A stretch of DNA of 64,000 nt from Palsa-504 sp963834685 (GTDB lineage Bacteria > Actinomycetota > Actinomycetes > Streptosporangiales > Streptosporangiaceae). Both the position numbers and the translations under genes were made by a program. Location of the stretch: assembly GCA_963834685.1 (NCBI GenBank), contig CAWICW010000016.1, positions 62,001-126,000 on the forward strand. The letters are read 5' to 3'. The notes beneath the pieces are model-generated. The model was not told the DNA's origin, ran no database searches, and saw only the letters and a program-made list of their open reading frames with translations. Of the stretch, positions 20,714 to 29,184 are shown piece by piece (within the stretch, counting starts at the first letter, position 1; every line of letters begins with the position of its first letter).

Positions 20714-23236
20714 TCATGGGGGAGACTTCTTGCCGTCCTTGCCGGGCTTGCCGGGCTTGCCGGGCTTGCCGCTGGAATAGGGGACGAGGAGCTCGTAGGC
20801 GGGGTTGATCATGACCGGGACGCCGTCCTTCATACCGACGGCACCGCGGAACCGGACCCGGGAGCCGCACATCAGGCCGGGGATGCGGGACCGGCCGTAG
20901 AACAGGGCGGTCAGGTCGCCGGTGGAATCGGCGATCTCAGCGGCCAGCACGGAGTTCCGTTCCACCGAGCGGACCTCGACGACCCGGACGCGGCCCTCGA
21001 CGACGGTGCGGCCGGGCTCGTGAATGGAGCCGATCGGGGTGACGCCGGGCGGCGGGATGGGCCGGTCGTAGCTGCCTGCGCCGGGCAGCGGCTCGGGCTT
21101 GGCCGCGGCCGCCGCGGACGAGGGCTCGGGCCCGCGGGCCGGGGGCTCGGCTGCCTCGGCCGCCTGGCCGTCGAGGCCGGCCGTGCGGCCGTCGGGCTCG
21201 ATCTGGTCGGTGGCGGGAGGGCCGGGGATCGGCGTGAGCGATGCGGGGGTGCCCGCCCGGGCGGCCTGGCGTTCGTGCAGGACGTGCAGGCGGTTCTGCA
21301 CGTCGAACGGGATGATGGTGGCGGCGGCGTCGGGGACCCGGCTCACCACGCCGGCGATCTTGTCCGCCGTCCGGTCGTGCAGCAGGCGGCCGAGCAGCGG
21401 CGAGAAGCTGCGCCTGGGAAGGATCACCGTGACCTGGGTGCCGGGCGTGGCCGTCTCCTGGCTGACCAGTTCGGCGGCGGCGCGGGTCAGCCTGCGGTCC
21501 GGCGCGTCGACGAACTCGAGCGACACGCTCCTGTCCGGCAGCCAGGCCTGCCTGAGCTTCTCGGCCTGCTCGGTGTCGATGACGAAGTGCACGGCGCGCA
21601 GCGTGGTGGGCCGCAGGCCCTTGGCGTAGCGCAGCGCGGCGACGGTGGACAGGTCGAAGTCGTCCACGAAGACGACGACCACCCGCCGGCTGTAGTTCGG
21701 CTGGCTGGGCCCTACCCCGGACGCGCGGCGGTCCCCGATGGCCTGCAGGGCGCCGGCTTCGGCGCGGTACTGCCGGTTGAGCCTGATCAGCGCGAAGACC
21801 CCGATCGGGAAGATGAGCAGGATCAGCCAGGCGCCTGAGGTGAACTTCACCCACGCGAAGATCACCACGACGATCGAGGTCATCACCCCGGCCGAGAAGT
21901 TGATGACCCGCTTGCGCCGCCAGCCCGGTTCCTTGACCCGGGTGTGGTACCGCGCCATGCCGAACCCGGCCATGGAGAACGCGGTGAACACGCCGATCGC
22001 GTAGAACGGCACCAGGGAGTTCACGTTGGCGCCGACGACCGCGATCAGCGTCACCGACAGCACGGTGAGCACGATGATGCCGTTGGAGAAGACCAGCCGC
22101 TGGCCGCGTTTCATCAGCTGCCGGGGTAGGAACGAGTCCTCGGCCACGAAGCTGGTCAGGAACGGGAAGCCGTTGAAGCTGGTGTTGCCGCCGGTGTACA
22201 GGATCAGCGCGGTGGCCGCCTGCACCACGTAGAACATGAAGTGCCCGGCGGAGCCGAACACGATGTCGGCTTCCTGGGATATCACGGTCGGGTAGCCGAC
22301 CGTGTGCGGGGCGGCGTGGGTCAGGTACGCCAGCCCGGAGATGCCGGCCACCAGCGTGCCAAGGATCAGGCCCTCGGTGACCAGGACCCGGCGGGCGTTG
22401 ATGCCCTCGGGCGGCTTGAACGCGCTGACCGCGTTGGAGACCGCCTCGATGCCGGTCAGGGAGGCACCCCCGTTGGCGAACGCCCTCAGCAGCGCGTAGA
22501 TGAGCGCGAACGTCGTCCAGGCCGAGGCGCCGGGGCCGACGGAATAGAGCCCGTGTATCTGGTGCACGTTCTGCTGGGGCAGCGTGCCGGCCGCCGCCCG
22601 GATGAGCCCGACCACGATCATCAGGATGATCGCGCTGGAGAACAGGTAGGTCGGCAGCGCGAAGATCTTGCCCGCCTCCCGGATGCCGCGCAGGTTGCCG
22701 AAGCACATCAGCAGGATGATGCCGATGGTTATCTCTTTGCTGTAGGGGCCGATGCCGGGGAACGTGGAGGCGACGGCCGCGGTGCCCGCGGCGACCTGCA
22801 CCGCTACCGTGACCACGTAGTCGATCAGCAGGGCCACGGCGGCGACCTGGGCGATCCGCGGCCCGAAGTTCTCCCGGGCCACCACGTAGGAGCCGCCGGC
22901 CCGGGTGTAGACCGTGACCACCTCGCGGTAGGAGAGCACCACCAGCAGCATGACGAACAAGATCACCCCGGTCATCGGGATGAGCACGGCGAACGCCGCG
23001 ACACCGAAGATCGGCAGCAGCACGATGAGGATTTCCTCGGTGCCGTAGGCCGAGGAGGAGATGCCGTCCGGGGACAGCACGCCGAGCGCGAGCGTCTTGG
23101 ACAGCCGCTGCTCGCGGAGCTGCGCGTTGATCATCGGCGGGCCGAGCAGGCGGCGTTTCGCCGTGTACCAGACGCTCTCCGGGAGTTCTTTGCCCTGGCC
23201 GCCAGAGAGCAGGCCGGTCGCCTTACGCACCGCCAC
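20714..23236 (-). CDS. APC-superfamily permease (KimA-like) fused to an OB-fold domain
   Basis: An 840-aa protein. Residues about 50-500 carry 12 hydrophobic segments of the amino acid/polyamine/K+ permease superfamily (LGVLSPDGISSSAYGTEEIL, SYREVVTVYTRAGGSYVVA). About 525-650 is a cytosolic USP-like domain (RRVVVVFVDDFDLSTVAALR). After a Pro/Ala linker, about 745-820 is an OB fold (EGRVRVVEVRSVERNSVL, IADSTGDLTALFYGR, PVMINPAYELL). The nearest architecture I know is the K+ importer KimA, so K+ or amino acid uptake is possible. In other actinobacteria a similar OB-fold protein is encoded separately near this permease. Start GTG 23236. The tail is GKPGKPGKPGKDG. Confidence 0.87.
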   Translation of the reverse strand: MAVRKATGLLSGGQGKELPESVWYTAKRRLLGPPMINAQLREQRLSKTLALGVLSPDGISSSAYGTEEILIVLLPIFGVAAFAVLIPMTGVILFVMLLVVLSYREVVTVYTRAGGSYVVARENFGPRIAQVAAVALLIDYVVTVAVQVAAGTAAVASTFPGIGPYSKEITIGIILLMCFGNLRGIREAGKIFALPTYLFSSAIILMIVVGLIRAAAGTLPQQNVHQIHGLYSVGPGASAWTTFALIYALLRAFANGGASLTGIEAVSNAVSAFKPPEGINARRVLVTEGLILGTLVAGISGLAYLTHAAPHTVGYPTVISQEADIVFGSAGHFMFYVVQAATALILYTGGNTSFNGFPFLTSFVAEDSFLPRQLMKRGQRLVFSNGIIVLTVLSVTLIAVVGANVNSLVPFYAIGVFTAFSMAGFGMARYHTRVKEPGWRRKRVINFSAGVMTSIVVVIFAWVKFTSGAWLILLIFPIGVFALIRLNRQYRAEAGALQAIGDRRASGVGPSQPNYSRRVVVVFVDDFDLSTVAALRYAKGLRPTTLRAVHFVIDTEQAEKLRQAWLPDRSVSLEFVDAPDRRLTRAAAELVSQETATPGTQVTVILPRRSFSPLLGRLLHDRTADKIAGVVSRVPDAAATIIPFDVQNRLHVLHERQAARAGTPASLTPIPGPPATDQIEPDGRTAGLDGQAAEAAEPPARGPEPSSAAAAAKPEPLPGAGSYDRPIPPPGVTPIGSIHEPGRTVVEGRVRVVEVRSVERNSVLAAEIADSTGDLTALFYGRSRIPGLMCGSRVRFRGAVGMKDGVPVMINPAYELLVPYSSGKPGKPGKPGKDGKKSPP
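20735..20772. repeat. 9-bp tandem repeat encoding the permease tail
   Basis: About four copies of a gccgggctt-type 9-mer lie at the 3' end of the permease gene. They encode a Gly-Lys-Pro triplet repeat, a collagen-like basic tail. Units of 9 bp keep the reading frame if copy number changes. Confidence 0.75.
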
Positions 23237-23525
23237 TAGGCTTGACGCTCCGTCCTGGCCGCTCGTTGATGATCATCTTCCGACGCATTCGCTGTGGTCG
23301 GCGCGCCGCCGTATGCAACCCGTAAGGCTTTCGTGAGAGGCGCGTCAGGTTCCGTCAAGGCCGATGATATTACTTAGTGGGGCAAAGCAGGTGATCAGGA
23401 GCAGCGGCGAAGACCTCCGGCTGACCCGGACGGTCCCGGCCGAGGCACCTGCTGACCGATGAGTTGCGCCCGGTTTGCCTGCCCGCGGTGAGATAAGGCC
23501 GCCCGCGGGCGGGTAGGCACTAGAT

Positions 23526-24452
23526 GTGCCTGGATCCCTCTCCACCGTCCGCCGCCGGGACGGTAAGCACCGCAAGTCCAGCTGGGCCCGCAGGCCCGCG
23601 GCCCTGGCCGAACGGGTCGAGCAGGCGCAAGCGCTCGATCCGGTGGTCCGCTGGCTGTCCGACGGCGTCGTCCGCGCCCTGCCGGCGGGGCCGAGGACGG
23701 ACGCGTTGCACGGGGTGCCGTTCGGACAGCCGGCGCATCCGGCGTTGGTGCGGCTGCCGCTCGGGTGCTGGACATCGGCGGTCCTGCTGGACCTGTTCCG
23801 CGGTACCGATCGCGCCGCCCGGATGCTGATCGGGGCCGGAGTGGCGGTCGCCGTGCCGGCCGCGGCCACCGGGCTGGCCGACTGGTCGGCGCTGCACCGG
23901 GACCAGCAGCGGGTCGGCTTGGTGCACGCCATCTGCCAGGCGAGCGCGGCCTGCATGTTCCTCGGCTCGCTGACCGCCCGGGCCAGCGGAAGGCCCCGGT
24001 ACGGCCGGGTGCTGTCCGGCTGCGGACTGGCCGTGGCCACCGCCGGGTCCTACCTGGGCGGGCACCTGGCGCTGCGGCTGGGCGCGGGCGCCAGCCACGC
24101 GGACCAGGTCAGCCACCTGTCCGGGCTGGGCTGGCACGACTTGTGCGGGCTCGAGCAGCTACCCGACCGCCGGCCGGTGCGGCGGCAGCTCGGCTATCTG
24201 TCGCTGCTTGTGTACCGGCAGGGCGCCGCGGTGAACGTGCTGTCCGACCGGTGCTCGCACCTGGGCGGGCCGCTACACCAGGGACGGATCGTCGTTGAAC
24301 GGGGCGCTGCCTGCGTGGCCTGCCCCTGGCACGGCTCCACCTTCGCCATCGCCGACGGCACCGTCGTGCACGGGCCCGCCACGGCCCGTCAGCCAGCCTT
24401 CGAGACCCGCGTGACGGCCGCTGGGCGGGTCGAACTGCGACCCCGGCCCTGA
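23526..24452 (+). CDS. DUF2231 membrane protein with C-terminal Rieske [2Fe-2S] domain
   Basis: A 308-aa protein. Residues about 55-190 form the four-helix DUF2231 membrane unit (GVPFGQPAHPALVRLPLG, ATGLADWSALHRDQQRVGL, SYLGGHLALRLGAG). Residues about 205-305 are a Rieske domain with both cluster-binding boxes, CSHLGGPLH and CPWHGSTF. This fusion is common in actinobacteria and probably passes electrons at the membrane; the partner is not known. Start GTG 23526. Its last 180 nt lie antisense to the end of the SPFH gene, and the second cluster box is in that shared stretch. Confidence 0.9.
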   Translation: MPGSLSTVRRRDGKHRKSSWARRPAALAERVEQAQALDPVVRWLSDGVVRALPAGPRTDALHGVPFGQPAHPALVRLPLGCWTSAVLLDLFRGTDRAARMLIGAGVAVAVPAAATGLADWSALHRDQQRVGLVHAICQASAACMFLGSLTARASGRPRYGRVLSGCGLAVATAGSYLGGHLALRLGAGASHADQVSHLSGLGWHDLCGLEQLPDRRPVRRQLGYLSLLVYRQGAAVNVLSDRCSHLGGPLHQGRIVVERGAACVACPWHGSTFAIADGTVVHGPATARQPAFETRVTAAGRVELRPRP

Positions 24453-25400
24453 AGGTGCCACCGGTTCCGAGGTGGCCGGCACGGTTTGCGCGCGGGTGCC
24501 ACCGATCAGGCCGCCGATGCCCTCCAGGGCCTTGCCGATCTCGCTGGGCACGATCCAGACCTTGTTCGAGTCGCCCTGCGCGATCTGCGGCAGCATCTGC
24601 ATGTACTGGTAGGCCAGCAGCCGCTGGTCCGGGTTGCCCTCGTGGATGGCGCGGAACACGGTGAGGATCGCCTCGGCCTGGCCGCGGGCTCGGGCGGCCT
24701 GGGCCTTAGCCTCCGCCTCAGCGCGCAGCACGGCTGCCTCGGACTCACCCCGGGCCTTGAGCACGGCCGCCTGGCGCTCGCCTTCGGCGTTCAGGATGGC
24801 GGACTGCTTGTTGCCTTCGGCGGACAAGATAGCGGCCCGCTTGTCCCGGTCGGCGCGCATCTGCTTCTCCATCGAGTCCTGGATGGAGGAGGGCGGCTCG
24901 ATGGCCTTGAGCTCGACCCGGCCGACCCGGATGCCCCACTTGCCGGTCGCCTCGTCGAGTTCCTTGCGCAGCTCGGTGTTGATCTGGTCGCGGGACGTGA
25001 GCGCGGTCTCCAGGTCCATGCCGCCGACCACGTTACGCAGGGTAGTCACCGTCAGCTGCTCGACCGCGGTGATGTAGTTGGCCACCTCGTAGGTCGCGGC
25101 CCGGGGGTCGGTGACCTGGAAGTAGATCACGGTGTCGATGCCGACCACCAGGTTGTCCCGGGTGATGACCGGCTGCGGCGGGAAGCTGACCACCTGCTCG
25201 CGCAGGTCGATGAGCGGGCGCAGCCGGTCGACGAACGGCGTCACCACGTTCAGGCCCGCGTTCAGCGTGCGGTGGTAACGGCCGAACCGCTCGACGATCC
25301 CCGCCGTCGCCTGCGGGATGATGCGCACCGACCGGACGATGGCCAGGACGACGAGAACGACGAGAACGACGAGCAGGACGGTCGCGACGAGAGTGCTCAT
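24273..25400 (-). CDS. SPFH/Band 7 (stomatin/prohibitin) membrane protein
   Basis: A 375-aa protein with one N-terminal membrane segment (residues 4-22), an SPFH domain (about 28-190; GIVERFGRYHRTLNAGL, VDRLRPLIDLREQVVSF) and a long Ala/Glu-rich coiled coil (about 190-250) typical of membrane microdomain scaffolds such as QmcA. VPSEIGKALEGIGGLIGG near 295-312 closes the conserved part. The last ~59 residues are Gly/Pro-rich and unlike the family; they are encoded antisense to the Rieske domain of the opposite gene. ATG 25400. No NfeD partner is present. Confidence 0.9.
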   Translation of the reverse strand: MSTLVATVLLVVLVVLVVLAIVRSVRIIPQATAGIVERFGRYHRTLNAGLNVVTPFVDRLRPLIDLREQVVSFPPQPVITRDNLVVGIDTVIYFQVTDPRAATYEVANYITAVEQLTVTTLRNVVGGMDLETALTSRDQINTELRKELDEATGKWGIRVGRVELKAIEPPSSIQDSMEKQMRADRDKRAAILSAEGNKQSAILNAEGERQAAVLKARGESEAAVLRAEAEAKAQAARARGQAEAILTVFRAIHEGNPDQRLLAYQYMQMLPQIAQGDSNKVWIVPSEIGKALEGIGGLIGGTRAQTVPATSEPVAPSGPGSQFDPPSGRHAGLEGWLTGRGGPVHDGAVGDGEGGAVPGAGHAGSAPFNDDPSLV

Positions 25401-25502
25401 GACGGCTCCACTCCGCGGCCCGGCGGCGGGTTACCAGGCTTGCACTCAACGTTACAGAACGCAAGCAAGTTGGGCCAGAGCGGTGGTGGTCGGTGCTGGT
25501 CG

Positions 25503-26288
25503 TCACTTGGCGCGGGCGGTCCAGCGCGACTGGCGGTGCTCGATCTCGAGCTGGACGCCGAAGCACCGGGACAGGTTCCGCGCGGTGAACACCTCGTCGA
25601 TCGGCCCGGACGCCAGCACCGACCCGCGGCGCAGCAGCATCGCGTGGGTGAAGCCATCGGGGACCTCTTCCACGTGGTGGGTGACCAGTACCATCATCGG
25701 CGCCTTCGGATCGCGGGCCAGCGCGGTCAGGCGGCGTAGCAGGTCCTCGCGGCCGCCCAGGTCCAGGCCCGCGGCCGGCTCGTCGAGCAGCAGCAACTCG
25801 GGATCGGGCATCATGGCCCGGGCGATCTGGACCCGCTTGCGCTCGCCCTCGGACAGCGTGGCGAACTTGCGCCGGATCAGGTGCGCGCAGCCGAGCGCGT
25901 CGAGCAACTCGACGGCCCGGGTGACGTCGGCGGAGTCGTAGTCCTCCTTCCACCGGCCGAGGATGGCGTAGGAGGCGGTGAGCACCAGGTCGATGACCTT
26001 CTCGTTGGGCGGGACCTGTTCGGCGACGGCGGCGCTGGTCAGGCCGATCCGGGGGCGCAAGTCGAAGATGTCGACCTCGCCCAGCCGCTCGCCGAGCACG
26101 TCGACCGTGCCCTGCGTCGGGAACAACGTGGTCGCTGCCACCTGGAGCAGGGTGGTCTTGCCCGCGCCGTTCGGGCCGATGAGGATCCAGCGCTCGTTCT
26201 CGTGCGCCGTCCAGTCGACGTTGCGGAGCAGGACCGCCGCGTCCCGCCGGACCTCGACCCCGCGAAGCCGCAGCACCTCGTCGGACAT
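25503..26288 (-). CDS. ABC transporter ATP-binding protein
   Basis: A 261-aa stand-alone ATPase subunit. Walker A is GPNGAGKTT, the signature is TLSEGERKRVQIARAMM and Walker B is LLLLDEPAAGLD; the switch His lies in VTHHVEE. The Q-loop region is unusual (LTSAAVAEQVPPNEKV). It resembles the molybdate-type/YhfY-like ATPases. No permease is nearby, so the transporter partner, if any, is elsewhere. ATG 26288. It lies 103 nt upstream, in transcription order, of the SPFH gene. Confidence 0.9.
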   Translation of the reverse strand: MSDEVLRLRGVEVRRDAAVLLRNVDWTAHENERWILIGPNGAGKTTLLQVAATTLFPTQGTVDVLGERLGEVDIFDLRPRIGLTSAAVAEQVPPNEKVIDLVLTASYAILGRWKEDYDSADVTRAVELLDALGCAHLIRRKFATLSEGERKRVQIARAMMPDPELLLLDEPAAGLDLGGREDLLRRLTALARDPKAPMMVLVTHHVEEVPDGFTHAMLLRRGSVLASGPIDEVFTARNLSRCFGVQLEIEHRQSRWTARAK

Positions 26289-26376
26289 CTGGGGCCCCCT
26301 TCAGCTTGTTGTACCGCTGAGACTGAACCTACGTCACCGGACCCCGGCGGACCCAGGTTATCGCGGGCACCATCGA

Positions 26377-27003
26377 TCAGGATCCGTGCTCATGACGGAC
26401 GGCGAACAGCGCGGCCTGGGTCCGGTCCTGCACGCCGAGCTTGGCCAGCACGGAGCTGACGTGGGCCTTGACCGTCTTCTCCGAGACGTTCAGCGCGCGG
26501 GCGATCTCGCGGTTGGAGCGCCCCCGGGCCAGTTCGGCCAGGACCTCGCGCTCGCGGGTGGTGAGGGCGTCCAGTCCGGGTGACGAGGTGGCCGGGCGGA
26601 GCAGGGTGCCGGCCGCGCCGGGGGCGAGCAGCAGGTGGCCGTCGTGCACGGCGCGGATCGCGCGGACCAGCGCGTCCGGATCGACGTCCTTGTACAGGAC
26701 TCCGGCCGCGCCCTCGCGCATGGCCCGCCCGGCCGCGACGGGGTCGGTGACGCTGGTGAGGACGAGTACCTTCGATGTGGTGTCCCGGGCCTTCAGTTCG
26801 GTCAGCACGCCGAGGCCGTCCATGGCGGGGAGCTTCAGGTCGAGCAGGATGACGTCCGGGTCGTGCTCGGCGGCCAGCCTGAGCGCGGCGGGGCCGTCGC
26901 GGGCCTCGCCGGCCACCTGGATGCCGTCCTGGACCTCGAGCAGCACGCGCAGGCCCTGGCGGACCACCGGGTGGTCGTCGACGATCAGCACGGAGATGGG
27001 CAC
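26377..27003 (-). CDS. NarL/LuxR-family response regulator
   Basis: A 208-aa response regulator: receiver domain (residues 1-118) with acidic pocket D9-D10, phosphoacceptor D55 in VILLDLKLPAMDG and LYKDV carrying the conserved Lys, then a LuxR helix-turn-helix (about 145-205; LTTREREVLAELARG, NREIARALNVSEKTVKAHV). It is the partner of the histidine kinase whose last 19 nt overlap its start. Target genes cannot be read from the sequence. ATG 27003. Confidence 0.95.
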   Translation of the reverse strand: MPISVLIVDDHPVVRQGLRVLLEVQDGIQVAGEARDGPAALRLAAEHDPDVILLDLKLPAMDGLGVLTELKARDTTSKVLVLTSVTDPVAAGRAMREGAAGVLYKDVDPDALVRAIRAVHDGHLLLAPGAAGTLLRPATSSPGLDALTTREREVLAELARGRSNREIARALNVSEKTVKAHVSSVLAKLGVQDRTQAALFAVRHEHGS

Positions 27004-28154
27004 CGGTCACCTCTTCCTGGCGTTCTGACCGGGACGGTCATGCGAACCAGGGTCCCGGTTGCTCCGGACTTGACAGTCAGCGCGCCGCCGGCCGTCGCCG
27101 CCCGCTCGCGCATGGAGGCCAGGCCGACGCCGCCGGACGGCGCCTCGGGGGCGAAGCCGTGGCCGTCGTCGACGACCTCGAGGGTGACCCGGCGCGCGGT
27201 GCGGGCCAGGCGGACGCAGACCGTTTGCGCGCCCGAATGCTGCAGCGCGTTGTGCAGGGCTTCCTGGGCGACCCGGTACAGGGCCGCCTCGGTTCCCGGG
27301 GGCAGCGCGGGGAGCCCGGCCGCGGTGAACGTGACCGGGATCCCGTGCGCGCGCCCGGCCAGCACCGCGTACCGGCGCAGGGACTCGGCCAGTCCCCCGG
27401 CCCGCAGGTCGGGCGGGGCCAGGCCGTCGATCACGGCGCGCAGCTCGGCGTGGGCTTCGGCGCCGAGGGTCCCGACGGTCTCGATCTCGGCTTTCACCCG
27501 GTCCGGTTCGAACGGCTCCCGGCCGGCCAGCACCGCGGCGGCCCGGGCGTGCGCCCGGATGCTGAACAGCTTCTGCGTGACCGCGTCGTGCAGGTCCCGG
27601 GCGAGGCGGGACCGCTCCTGCATGACCGAGAGCTCCCGGCTGCGCTCGTACAGCCGGGCGTTGGTCAGCGCAATGGCCGCGTGCGCGGCGAACAGCGACA
27701 GGATCTCCTCGTCCCGCTCGGTGAACCCGCGGCCCGCGGCCGCGGCGGAGACCTTGTTGGCCGCGAAGATGATGCCGAGCACCTGGTCGCCGTCGCGCAC
27801 CGGCATCCCGAGGAAGTGCGACATCTGCGGGTGCGCCGACGGCCAGCCCCAGAACCTCGGGTCCGTGCGGATATCGGCGAGCCGTTCCGGCTGGCCCTCG
27901 GTGAGCAGTACGCCGAGCATCCCGTGCCGGCGCGGCAGCGGGCCGATGGCCTGCTGCTCGGCCGGGCTGATCCCGTCGACCACGAACTCGGCGAACGAGT
28001 CGCCCTGGTCGGGCACGCCGAGCGCCGCGTAGCGCGCGCCGACCAGGGACCGCGCGGACCGCACGATCACCTGCAGCACCTCGCGCACGGACATCTGCCG
28101 GGTGACCGACAGCACCGCCTGGCTCACTTGGTACAGCTCGTCCAGATCACTCAT
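26985..28154 (-). CDS. GAF-domain sensor histidine kinase (NarL-type)
   Basis: A 389-aa soluble kinase. The GAF domain covers about residues 20-165 (SLVGARYAALGVPDQ, FLGMPVRDGDQVLGIIFA). The HisKA_3 dimerisation helix has the H-box RLARDLHDAVTQKL (His near residue 186). HATPase_c has the N-box-like EALHNALQHSGAQ and GVGLASMRER. This resembles DevS/NreB-like kinases, but I see no heme or Fe-S motif, so the GAF ligand is unknown. ATG 28154 is chosen because the GAF-domain homology begins there (MSDLDELYQ); the open frame runs further upstream without coding signal. Coupled to the response regulator. Confidence 0.93.
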   Translation of the reverse strand: MSDLDELYQVSQAVLSVTRQMSVREVLQVIVRSARSLVGARYAALGVPDQGDSFAEFVVDGISPAEQQAIGPLPRRHGMLGVLLTEGQPERLADIRTDPRFWGWPSAHPQMSHFLGMPVRDGDQVLGIIFAANKVSAAAAGRGFTERDEEILSLFAAHAAIALTNARLYERSRELSVMQERSRLARDLHDAVTQKLFSIRAHARAAAVLAGREPFEPDRVKAEIETVGTLGAEAHAELRAVIDGLAPPDLRAGGLAESLRRYAVLAGRAHGIPVTFTAAGLPALPPGTEAALYRVAQEALHNALQHSGAQTVCVRLARTARRVTLEVVDDGHGFAPEAPSGGVGLASMRERAATAGGALTVKSGATGTLVRMTVPVRTPGRGDRCPSPC

Positions 28155-28436
28155 GTTCGCTCGCCTCCGGGCCCTCCGCAGACAGCTTGCGCACCTCCCC
28201 ATTCCCCCTTCACTGTGCCGCCTTGCTGGTCTGGGCGCCTGTGGCGCCGGGCCCTCGTCGCTCCTTCGTCGCTCCTCAGTCCAGGCGGCACCGCGCCCTT
28301 TGGCTCGCTCACCCTCTGACCGTAGCTGGGTGGCCTGGTCTGGTGCATCGGGCAGCGGTCTTAGGACTATCGGCGGAGGACGGAAGGGGCGCGCGGCCGA
28401 TGTGCCCGGGAACCAGCCGCGCCTAGCGTGAAGAGC

Positions 28437-29180
28437 ATGAACAGCCGCAGTGTTGGCCTGGGGGGACGACCCCCCCAAACCCCCCCGCGGGCTCTGGTTA
28501 CGGGGGCCTCCCGCGGGCTGGGCCGGGCGCTGGCCGCCGGCCTGGCCCGCGAGGGCTACGACCTCATCCTCGACGCACGGAACGCCGGTGATCTCGACGC
28601 CGTCACCGGCGACCTCCAGGACCGCGGCGGCGTGGTCACCGCCATCGCGGGCGACGTCACCGACCCCGCGCACCGCGCCGCCCTGCTGCGCGCGGCGCAG
28701 ACCGCGGGCCGGCTGGACCTGCTGGTCAACAACGCGGGCACGCTGGGCGCCAGTCCGCTGCCCGCGCTGGCCGACTACCCGGTGAGCGAATTGCGGACCG
28801 CGTTCGAGGTGAACGTGATCGCGCCCATCGCGCTGACCCAGCTGCTGCTGCCGCTGCTGCGGGCCAGTGGCGGCGCGGTGCTGAACATCACCTCGGATGC
28901 GGCGGTGGAGGCCTACGCGGGCTGGGGCGGCTACGGCGCGGCCAAGGCCGCCCTGGAGCAGGCCTCGAACGTGCTGGCCGCCGAGGAGGTCGCGGTCCGG
29001 GTCTGGTGGGCCGACCCGGGCGACCTGCGCACCGACATGCACCAGCGGGCCTTCCCGGGCGAGGACATCTCCGACCGGCCCTGGCCCGAGACCGTGGTGC
29101 CCGCGTTCACCAGGCTGGTCGCCGAGCGGCTGCCCAGCGGCCGGTACCGCGCCGCCCACCTGCTGCCCGCGGCCCGGTAG
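28437..29180 (+). CDS. SDR-family oxidoreductase
   Basis: Short-chain dehydrogenase/reductase, about 247 aa. The Rossmann motif is VTGASRGLGRA, then LVNNAGTLG, the catalytic Ser in NITSDAAVEAY and YGAAK as YxxxK. Cofactor (NADPH or NADH) and substrate are unknown. The frame extends to a GTG at 28428, three codons upstream. The first 17 codons contain a G6 run and two C7 runs, making the 5' end unusual and prone to indels. The QueA-like gene starts 4 nt after the stop. Confidence 0.9.
   Translation: MNSRSVGLGGRPPQTPPRALVTGASRGLGRALAAGLAREGYDLILDARNAGDLDAVTGDLQDRGGVVTAIAGDVTDPAHRAALLRAAQTAGRLDLLVNNAGTLGASPLPALADYPVSELRTAFEVNVIAPIALTQLLLPLLRASGGAVLNITSDAAVEAYAGWGGYGAAKAALEQASNVLAAEEVAVRVWWADPGDLRTDMHQRAFPGEDISDRPWPETVVPAFTRLVAERLPSGRYRAAHLLPAAR
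28460..28486. repeat. Homopolymer cluster at the SDR gene start
   Basis: A G6 run (28460-28465), a C7 run (28470-28476) and a second C7 run (28480-28486) lie within the first 17 codons. G and C runs can also pair as a hairpin. Confidence 0.85.
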
Positions 29181-29184
29181 CCCG

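Noticed and set aside
23237..23525. Possible c-di-AMP riboswitch upstream of the KimA-like permease
   Set aside because: I found no recognisable ydaO-type core in this stretch, only a short gatgatcatc palindrome.
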